Positions 58,205-64,000 of a stretch of 64,000 bases of DNA are shown piece after piece. The DNA lies in contig JBFWPN010000004.1 of NCBI GenBank assembly GCA_050249955.1, positions 1-64,000 of the forward strand, in the 5' to 3' direction. Source of the DNA: CAVVIG01 sp050249955. Its GTDB lineage: Bacteria > Acidobacteriota > Vicinamibacteria > Vicinamibacterales > CAVVIG01. Below the pieces are notes generated by a model. It saw only the letters and a program-made list of their open reading frames with translations, made no database searches and was not told where the DNA came from. Every line of letters begins with the position of its first letter. The stretch's first letter is position 1. The translations under genes and the position numbers were made by a program.

Positions 58205-58864
58205 ATGCCTGGCATGGCCCAGCCGCGCGCCGTCCGGCCGATCCGCAAGCCCCCCAGCCGCTACCACCACGGCGACCTCCGCCGCGCGCTGATCCTTGAG
58301 GCGGTGCGCACCATCACCCGCGCCGGGGTCGAAGGGTTGACGCTGCGCGAGGTGGGGGCCAGGCTCGGCGTGTCGCGCACGGCGCTGTATCGCCACTTCG
58401 TCGACAAGTCGTCGCTGCTTGCCGCGGTGGCGCGCGACGGGTTCCAGCGCTTCACGGCCGACCTGCGGGCCGCCTGGGACGCACAGCCGGGCTCGGGGCA
58501 GGGCTTCGAACGGATGGGGGTCGCCTACGTGCACTTCGCCGTCGCCAATCCCTCGCACTACCGGGTGATGTTCGGCGACTACCGGCATCTCTGCAGCAAG
58601 GACCCCGAACTCCAGGCCGATGCGGCCGCGGCCTTCCAGGTGCTGCTCGACGCGATCGTGACGCTGCAGGCAGCCGGCGCCCTGCGGGACGACGCGCCGC
58701 AGGCCATGGCGCAGTTCATCTGGGCGATCGTGCATGGCGTGGCGATGCTGGCGATCAACGGACAGCTCGGCGGGAGCGAGGACGACGTGGCGCAGGTGGT
58801 GCAGTATGCGCTGCGCCGCCTGCGCACCGGGATCGACGGGCCGCACCCGGCGGGGGACAGATGA
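58205..58864 (+). CDS. TetR-family transcriptional repressor (WHG C-terminal type)
   Basis: A DNA-binding regulator of 219 residues. The HTH is at ~25-72 (ALILEAVRTITRAGVEGLTL then EVGARLGVSRTALYRHFVDK). The C-terminal ligand domain includes YVHFAVANPSHYRVMFGDYR and WAIVHGVAMLAINGQL, the WHG pattern. The start is uncertain among GTG 58193, ATG 58205 and ATG 58214, and no ribosome-binding site precedes any of them. It is divergent from the membrane operon over an operator palindrome and overlaps the MBL hydrolase gene by ATGA. The ligand is unknown. Confidence 0.88.
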   Translation: MPGMAQPRAVRPIRKPPSRYHHGDLRRALILEAVRTITRAGVEGLTLREVGARLGVSRTALYRHFVDKSSLLAAVARDGFQRFTADLRAAWDAQPGSGQGFERMGVAYVHFAVANPSHYRVMFGDYRHLCSKDPELQADAAAAFQVLLDAIVTLQAAGALRDDAPQAMAQFIWAIVHGVAMLAINGQLGGSEDDVAQVVQYALRRLRTGIDGPHPAGDR

Positions 58865-59808
58865 GGGGACCGAGCGATCACTTCGACGGGGAACGCTTCT
58901 TCAACCCGAGCCTCGCGAACGGCCGGCCGGTGTCGGCCGTGCCGAAGATGATGGCTGAACCGCGGGCACGCTGGCCCGCGTCGGTCCCGGTCGAGCGACG
59001 TCCCCGGGAGCCCCGTCTCCCGTCGGCGTGGCTCACGGCCACCTTCGTGGGCCATTCGACGTTCATCCTGCAGGCCGACGGCATCACCTGCATCACCGAT
59101 CCGGTGTTTTCCTGGCGTGCGAGCCCGCTCTCGTTCCTCGGACCGAAGCGGGTGCGTGAAGCTGCGGTGCCGCTCGATGCGCTGCCGGCGATCGACCTCG
59201 TCCTCCTGAGCCATAACCACTACGATCACTGCGACCTGCCCACGCTGCGGGTGCTTGCGCGGCGCTACCAGCCTGTGCTGGTGACGCCGCTCGGGAATGC
59301 GGGGCTCGCCCGCGCGGCAGGTTTCCGACACGTCGTCGAGCTGGACTGGTGGCAGACGACCACGCACGGCCCCATTCCGGTCAGCCTGACGCCGGCGCAG
59401 CACTTCTCGGCGCGCACACCGTTCGACCGGAACCGCGCGCTGTGGGGCGGCTTCGTTCTCACGCTGCACGGCCGCCGCGTGTTCTTCGCCGGCGACAGCG
59501 GCTACGCCGCACACTTCGCGGAGATCCCTGCCAGGCTCGGCGCCATCGACCTGGCGCTGCTGCCGATCGGGGCCTACGAACCGCGCTGGTTCATGCGCGA
59601 CATCCACATGAACCCCGAGGAGGCGGTACAGGCCCATCTGGACCTGGGAGCGGCGCGCAGCCTCGGCATGCACTTCGGGACGTTCCAGCTGACGACGGAG
59701 GCCATCGACGAGCCGCTGCACGCGCTCGACCGGGCGCGCCAGCGCCTGGGTGTGGCGCCGCACCTGTTCGGCACGCTGGCCTTCGGCGAATCGGCCCACC
59801 TGCCGTGA
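58861..59808 (+). CDS. Metallo-beta-lactamase-fold hydrolase, NAPE-PLD/UlaG-like
   Basis: A 315-residue MBL hydrolase. The metal motif is LSHNHYDHCD, with further ligands in TPAQHFSAR, FAGDSGY and the late GMHFGTF. It starts ATAFVGHSTFILQADGI-like (TATFVGHSTFILQ), the pattern of the N-acyl-phosphatidylethanolamine phospholipase D/RomA branch. There is no signal peptide. It is co-transcribed with the TetR repressor gene (ATGA overlap). It could act on a phospholipid or other phosphodiester; the substrate is not shown. Confidence 0.86.
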   Translation: MRGPSDHFDGERFFNPSLANGRPVSAVPKMMAEPRARWPASVPVERRPREPRLPSAWLTATFVGHSTFILQADGITCITDPVFSWRASPLSFLGPKRVREAAVPLDALPAIDLVLLSHNHYDHCDLPTLRVLARRYQPVLVTPLGNAGLARAAGFRHVVELDWWQTTTHGPIPVSLTPAQHFSARTPFDRNRALWGGFVLTLHGRRVFFAGDSGYAAHFAEIPARLGAIDLALLPIGAYEPRWFMRDIHMNPEEAVQAHLDLGAARSLGMHFGTFQLTTEAIDEPLHALDRARQRLGVAPHLFGTLAFGESAHLP

Positions 59809-59868
59809 GGCCAGCGCACCCTTGAGCTGCGCGCGGTGATGCGCGTAGGATCGCCCCTCACGCACCCG

Positions 59869-61017
59869 ATGCCGTCCACGACCGATCTCCACCGATTGTC
59901 GCTCTCCGTGATGCTCGGTGCCGGCCTCGCCGCCCTTCTCCCGGCGATGCCCGGGGCCGCCGAGACGCCGCGCCTGTCACGCGACGTGGTCCTCGGTCCG
60001 CAGGTCTGGACGCCGACCGATCTCGACATCCGACCTGGTGAGCGGGTGGTGTTCGCGGCCCAGGGCGCGGCACGCTGTCCCGGCGCGGCCTCGAGCTTCG
60101 GTCCGGAAGGCATGGCGCGGGGGTTCCGCGACCTGCTCCGGATCCTGCCGCTGCCGCAGGCGGGCCGTGGCGCCCTGATCGGCCGCATCGGCGCCGCGGG
60201 GGTGGCGCTCCCGTTCGCAATCGGGACCGGCTCGGAGAACCGTTCGCCGACCGGGGGACCGCTCGCACTTGGCGTGAATCGCGCAGAGAGCGACCCGTGC
60301 AGCGCCCCGTTCACCGTGCACGTGGACGTCTTCCCCCCTCCGGACGGACGCGCGGTGCTGGTGCCGACGCATGTCGAGGCCATCCCGGGCGTCGATGCCA
60401 CGTTCTTCGATCGTCTGCCCCGCCGGATTGCCGACGTGGACGGCAACGCCGGCGACATGGTCAACTTCCTCATCGTCGGGACCGAGGCGCAGATGAAGCA
60501 GGCCTTCTCCACGGCGGGCTGGGTCGTCGTGGATGCCGACGTGAAGGGGGCCCTGCTCTCGGGCCTCCTCTCCAGCCTGTCGAAGGAGTCGTACCTGACG
60601 CTGCCGATGTCGCAGCTGTATCTCTTCGGGCGGCCGCAGGACTTCGGCTGGGCGCACGCCGAACCGATCAAGGTGGCCGCGGCCCGGCATCACCTGCGTG
60701 TCTGGCGCGCCCCCTTCGAGGTGAACGGCCGGACGGTGTGGGTGGGGGCGGCGACGCACGACATCGGCTTCGAGCGTGACCAGCGCAACGGCGGCATCAC
60801 CCACAAGATCGACCCCGCCATCGATCTCGAACGGGAGTACGTCGAGCAGACGCTGACCGGCACCGGACTCGTGGAACACTTCACCTACGTGCTGCCGGAC
60901 AACCCGCTTCGCGAAGCCAGGACCGCCACGGGCGGTTCCTTCCACTCCGATGGGCGTGTGCTGGTTCTCCAGCTGGCGACCGGACTGCCGTCCGCATCGA
61001 CGGTTCCGGCACGATAG
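59869..61017 (+). CDS. Exported lectin-like/LssY_C protein
   Basis: A 382-residue protein with a signal peptide (LSLSVMLGAGLAALLPAMPG). Residues ~45-160 resemble the PA-IL-like sugar-binding fold (TPTDLDIRPGERVVFAAQG, GALIGRIG, LALGVNRAE). Residues ~165-370 match the LssY C-terminal domain (DMVNFLIVGTEAQMKQAF, AGWVVVDA, LYLFGRPQDFGWA). Upstream starts at 59836 and 59839 are possible but delay the signal peptide. It is probably surface or periplasmic and carbohydrate-linked. No function is established. Confidence 0.75.
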   Translation: MPSTTDLHRLSLSVMLGAGLAALLPAMPGAAETPRLSRDVVLGPQVWTPTDLDIRPGERVVFAAQGAARCPGAASSFGPEGMARGFRDLLRILPLPQAGRGALIGRIGAAGVALPFAIGTGSENRSPTGGPLALGVNRAESDPCSAPFTVHVDVFPPPDGRAVLVPTHVEAIPGVDATFFDRLPRRIADVDGNAGDMVNFLIVGTEAQMKQAFSTAGWVVVDADVKGALLSGLLSSLSKESYLTLPMSQLYLFGRPQDFGWAHAEPIKVAAARHHLRVWRAPFEVNGRTVWVGAATHDIGFERDQRNGGITHKIDPAIDLEREYVEQTLTGTGLVEHFTYVLPDNPLREARTATGGSFHSDGRVLVLQLATGLPSASTVPAR

Positions 61018-61082
61018 CCGGCCGCGTTCCGCCCAGCCGGTCGTCCTCGCGGTGGCGCCGGTTCAGCGGTAGGATGACGGTC

Positions 61083-61388
61083 ATGGCCGATTCACCCGTG
61101 ACCGTCATCGCCCTCATCAAGGTCCGCGCAGGCGCGGACGAACGTGCCCGTTCCGTCCTGCAGGGCATCGTCCCGGACACCCTCCAGGAACCCGGCTGCC
61201 TGGTGTACGACCTTCACCAGTCGCTGACAGATCCCACCGAGTTCATGTTCTACGAGCGCTGGGCCAGCGAAGAGGCCCTGGCTGCGCACGCGGCGTCGAC
61301 CGCACCGCACCGGCTGCGGCTGCGGGAGGGGCTGGCCGACCTCGTCGACGGCCGTCCGAGCGTCACGCGGTGGCGCCAGTCGCAGTAG
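61083..61388 (+). CDS. Antibiotic-biosynthesis-type (ABM) monooxygenase
   Basis: A 101-residue ferredoxin-like alpha-beta protein of the ABM/YgiN family: VTVIALIKVRAGADERARSV, EPGCLVYDLHQSLTDP and FMFYERWASEEALAAHAAST. Members include quinol monooxygenases, and many have no known substrate. The ATG at 61083, eight bases after AGGA, is preferred to the ATG at 61074. Single gene. Confidence 0.85.
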   Translation: MADSPVTVIALIKVRAGADERARSVLQGIVPDTLQEPGCLVYDLHQSLTDPTEFMFYERWASEEALAAHAASTAPHRLRLREGLADLVDGRPSVTRWRQSQ

Positions 61389-61421
61389 TCCGCGTCCGCC
61401 GCCCCCCTGCCATCGGCTGCC

Positions 61422-62297
61422 ATGCCTGCGCCCCGTTCCCTGCCCGAGCACGTCGAGGAGTTCCGCGACCGTGCCTGGCGACGCGAAGACTCGCGCCGCA
61501 TAGAAACCCCGTACGAGGCCGAGCGCTTCATCGATCGGGTTGGTTTCGCCGCCTGCATGACCGACTCGCGACGACCCGGTCCGTCGCTGTATGTCGCGGT
61601 GTGCGGCCGTCGCGACGCCGTGATGCCGCGCAACGTGCAGACCGACGAGGAGGCATCGGCCACCTGGCGGCTCAAGGACGATCTGCTCCGCCGCGGCCAC
61701 GTGTACTACGCGAAGCTGTCGCGCGGAAAGGCCACCTTCGTGGCGCCGCGGCTGGTGCCGCACGTCAATGCGATCTGGGGTGTGAAACGATCGGACGAGC
61801 CGCGCCGCCTCAGTGCCGCCGCACGGAAGATCCTCGCGGTGCTCCGGCGTGAGTGGGAGATGGGGACGGCGGACCTGCGTGCCGACTCCGGCATCACCGA
61901 CCGTGCGCGTTTCACGCGGGCGCTCGACGAACTGCAGGCGGCGATGCTCGTCGTGCCGAGCGACGTGCTCTACGCGCCGCGCTTCACCTACATCTGGAGC
62001 CTGGCCGTGGGCCGGTTTCCCGATCAGCTCCGGACGCGCGTGGCTCGCGAAAGGGCGATTCGCGAGCTGGCGCGCACATTCCTGGCATCGGCGGGCATGA
62101 CCATGCCGGGCGAACTGGCGAGGGTGATCGGTGTGCCGCGGTGGGAGGCTGGCCTCGGCAACCGTGCGCTGGTGAAGGAAGGGTTCGCCACGTCTCCGGC
62201 TCGTGGGGTCTACATGCTTACCGACATGACGCTTGCCGAACCGGACCACGCCGAGGTCGAGCCCGGCGCCGAAGACGGATTCCAGGCTGCGGAGTAA
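61422..62297 (+). CDS. AlkZ-related winged-helix protein
   Basis: A 291-residue protein similar to AlkZ/YcaQ-related proteins found in Acidobacteriota. A winged-helix-like middle (RRLSAAARKILAVLRREWEM, TADLRADSGITDRARFTRAL) is flanked by FAACMTDSRRPGPSLYVAV at the N-terminal side and a second helical DNA-binding-like segment near the C-terminus. Classical AlkZ uses QxQ or QxD catalytic residues; I see no clear equivalent, so glycosylase activity is doubtful. Role in DNA binding or repair is an inference from fold only. Confidence 0.6.
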   Translation: MPAPRSLPEHVEEFRDRAWRREDSRRIETPYEAERFIDRVGFAACMTDSRRPGPSLYVAVCGRRDAVMPRNVQTDEEASATWRLKDDLLRRGHVYYAKLSRGKATFVAPRLVPHVNAIWGVKRSDEPRRLSAAARKILAVLRREWEMGTADLRADSGITDRARFTRALDELQAAMLVVPSDVLYAPRFTYIWSLAVGRFPDQLRTRVARERAIRELARTFLASAGMTMPGELARVIGVPRWEAGLGNRALVKEGFATSPARGVYMLTDMTLAEPDHAEVEPGAEDGFQAAE

Positions 62298-62330
62298 GCC
62301 GACGTCCGCGACGCCGTTCCCCCCGCAGCC

Positions 62331-62366
62331 TGAAGTCTGAAGCCCAGAGCCCGAAGCCCGCTCTTA
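62331..62366. repeat. Heptad array at the end of the second amidohydrolase gene
   Basis: Units ctgaagt, ctgaagc, ccagagc, ccgaagc, ccgctct run in phase up to the stop codon (tta on the plus strand) of the minus-strand amidohydrolase gene. It lies between two convergent genes, like the 9.05-kb array, but forms no strong hairpin. Confidence 0.5.
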
Positions 62367-64000
62367 AGGCTGCACGTTCGCGCCCTTCTCGGGCATGGGC
62401 GGCGGGTACTGCACGCCGAGCTGCTCGAGATAGGACTTGTACTTCGCAGGGTCGTAGTAGAACTTCTTCAGCTCGGGACGGAAGCGATCCATCGCGTCCT
62501 TGTTCAGCCAGATGGCCGGCTTGTCGTCCGGCCGCAGCAGCGGCTTGTACTTCTCCGGCGCCTTCTGCACGTCGGTGAAGTAGCTGCGGGCCGCCGTCAG
62601 CAGGTCGGGGCGGGTGAGCAGGTCGACGACCGTCATGGCGTAGGCCTTGGCACCCTGCGTCGCGCCCTTGTGCGCCACGGGGGTGGCCATGGCGATGCCG
62701 CTCGTCCAGTGGTGGCCGATCGCACCCGGCACGTTGGACGGGAACCGGAGCGTGATGGTCGGCACGGCCCACATCACGTCGCCGATGTCGTCCGACGCAC
62801 CACCGGTCTGCTGGGCCGGCGGAATGAACTCACGGCCGCGCAGCGGCGAGAGCTGCGTGACCAGCCCGCGTTCCTCGGCCGCCATGGCGCGCTGGAGCGC
62901 CCTGGCGAACTGCTGGTCGGCCTCGCTCCACTGCGGCAGGCCCACGGCCTTGATGTTCTCGTACATCGCTTCCGCAATCGGCCGGTTGCCGTGCTGGGGC
63001 CACGCCGAGCCCAGCACCCGCGAGCTCCACTTCGTGCCGGTCATCTCCGCCGCGGCCTTGGCCATCGTGTCGCCAAGGTCCCAGAGCTCCTTGATGTGGT
63101 CGTAGTCGGTCTCGCGGAAGTAGTACCAGACCGACGCGTCCGGTGGCACCACGTTCGGCTGCGCGCCGCCGTTGGTGATCACGTAGTGCGACCGCTGCTG
63201 TGTGCGCAGGTGCTCGCGCCTGAAGTTCCAGGCGATGTCCATCAGCTCAACGGCGTCGAGCGCGCTGCGGCCTGCCCACGGGGCCCCGGCCGCGTGCGAG
63301 CTGGAGCCCTTGAACGAGTACTCGACCGAGACCATGCCGCTGCCGCCACCCTCGCCCCAGCTCGTGCCGAGGTCGCTGCCGACGTGCGTGAAGAGCACCG
63401 CGTCCACGTCCTTGAACACGCCTGCCCGGACGAAGTGCGCCTTGGTGCCCAGCGCCTCCTCGGCGACTCCCGGCCACAGCAGCAGCGTGCCCGGCAGCTT
63501 GTCGCGCTCCATCACCTTCTTCACCGCGATCGCGGCGGTCATGATGAGCGCCTGGCCGGCATTGTGCCCCTCACCGTGGCCGGGGCCTCCCGCGACGAGC
63601 TCCTTGCGCGTGACGACGCCCGGCGTCTGGTTGGTGCTGGGCAGCCCGTCGATGTCGGTACCGAGCGCGATGATGGGATGGCCCGACCCGTACCGCGCCA
63701 GCCACGAGGTGGGCACGCCGGCGACGGACCGCTGGACGTCGAATCCCTCCCGGATCAGCACGTCGGTCAGGTGCCGCTGCGTCTCGGTCTCCTGGAACCC
63801 CAGTTCGCTGTAGCTGAAGATCTGGTCGACGAGCTGCTGTGTGAACACGCGCCGCGCCTCGATCTCGGCGGCCACTTCCTTCTTGAGCGCCTCGGTCTTC
63901 TCCGAGGCCGGCGCCAGCGGCGTGGATGGCCGCTGCGGGGGTTCATCGCCGCCCCCGCGCTGGGCGAGTGCCGGCGTCACCGCACACGCGAGCGCCGCGA
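62364..64000 (-). CDS. Exported M20 amidohydrolase, AbgB-like (5' partial)
   Basis: Paralogue of the enzyme at 7366-9027. About 545 residues are visible and the frame is open to the window edge; the sequence there (AALACAVTPALAQR) is the end of a signal peptide, so the start lies outside. Metal and catalytic motifs match the paralogue: GTDIDG, GHGEGHNAG, WPGVAEEALGTK, SSHAAGAPW. The C-terminal YDPAKYKSYLEQLG mirrors FDPTKYKTYLEQLG of the other copy. Likely periplasmic amide or peptide hydrolysis. The substrate is unknown. Confidence 0.85.
   Translation of the reverse strand, partial: AALACAVTPALAQRGGGDEPPQRPSTPLAPASEKTEALKKEVAAEIEARRVFTQQLVDQIFSYSELGFQETETQRHLTDVLIREGFDVQRSVAGVPTSWLARYGSGHPIIALGTDIDGLPSTNQTPGVVTRKELVAGGPGHGEGHNAGQALIMTAAIAVKKVMERDKLPGTLLLWPGVAEEALGTKAHFVRAGVFKDVDAVLFTHVGSDLGTSWGEGGGSGMVSVEYSFKGSSSHAAGAPWAGRSALDAVELMDIAWNFRREHLRTQQRSHYVITNGGAQPNVVPPDASVWYYFRETDYDHIKELWDLGDTMAKAAAEMTGTKWSSRVLGSAWPQHGNRPIAEAMYENIKAVGLPQWSEADQQFARALQRAMAAEERGLVTQLSPLRGREFIPPAQQTGGASDDIGDVMWAVPTITLRFPSNVPGAIGHHWTSGIAMATPVAHKGATQGAKAYAMTVVDLLTRPDLLTAARSYFTDVQKAPEKYKPLLRPDDKPAIWLNKDAMDRFRPELKKFYYDPAKYKSYLEQLGVQYPPPMPEKGANVQP

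Noticed and set aside
2953..62366. CRISPR array made of the heptad repeats
   Set aside because: Units are seven bases, degenerate and contiguous, without spacers, and no cas gene is present.

Overview
The window is GC-rich bacterial chromosome with dense, mostly single-gene or two- to four-gene transcription units. No rRNA, tRNA, CRISPR array, transposase, integrase or phage gene is visible. Two large TonB-dependent receptors with an N-terminal carboxypeptidase-regulatory domain (Oar/SusC-like), a LytS/LytTR pair, several exported M20 and amidohydrolase enzymes and many beta-barrel and TPR proteins fit Acidobacteriota, most likely class Vicinamibacteria (Luteitalea/Vicinamibacter relatives). 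That assignment is inference from gene style, not from a marker gene.

Layout. 1-5.9 kb: 3' part of a TonB-dependent receptor, a bidirectional terminator, a LytTR regulator/LytS kinase operon and a small exported HExxH protein. 5.9-10.8 kb: argG, an exported M20 amidohydrolase and a D-aminoacylase-like amidohydrolase. 11-13.2 kb: a choline-type Na+ symporter translationally coupled to a phosphatidylcholine synthase (choline uptake to phosphatidylcholine). 13.3-18.1 kb: DinB protein, RpoD-like sigma factor, double-VOC exported protein, lone ABC ATPase and an ICMT/PEMT-type methyltransferase. 18.1-20.5 kb: an alkaline-phosphatase-superfamily headgroup enzyme next to a CDP-alcohol phosphatidyltransferase. 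20.5-25.7 kb: a small-molecule cluster of BchC-like MDR oxidoreductase, PTPS-fold protein with altered active site, GT4 glycosyltransferase, SAM methyltransferase, RibD-type reductase and a second methyltransferase. This is the best candidate for an undescribed pathway in the window.

25.7-31.3 kb: M29 aminopeptidase, inorganic pyrophosphatase, then minus-strand envelope proteins, including a serine-hydrolase fold that has lost its catalytic motifs and a DUF5658-like protein with a decayed second copy beside it. 31.8-41 kb: hybrid kinase, glutaminase, DUF2231-Rieske protein, TPR protein, malate synthase and a Cache hybrid kinase. 41-50.5 kb: pirin, a ROK kinase/HAD phosphatase pair, a DUF4380 protein, an SRPBCC/Zn-alcohol dehydrogenase pair, and a TAXI-type binding lipoprotein next to a histidine kinase and OmpR regulator with no TRAP permease. 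50.7-56.7 kb: a second TonB-dependent receptor followed by stacked hairpins, gamma-glutamyltransferase and a beta-barrel protein. 56.7-64 kb: a TetR-controlled divergent locus (ABA4-like and membrane protein; TetR and MBL hydrolase), a lectin-like/LssY_C protein, ABM monooxygenase, AlkZ-related protein and a second M20 amidohydrolase cut by the window end.

A unifying non-coding feature is a family of degenerate 7-bp-periodic arrays at gene 3' ends (about 2.95, 3.05, 9.05, 27.0, 54.3 and 62.3 kb), several folding into hairpins. They resemble the heptanucleotide STRR arrays described in cyanobacteria.
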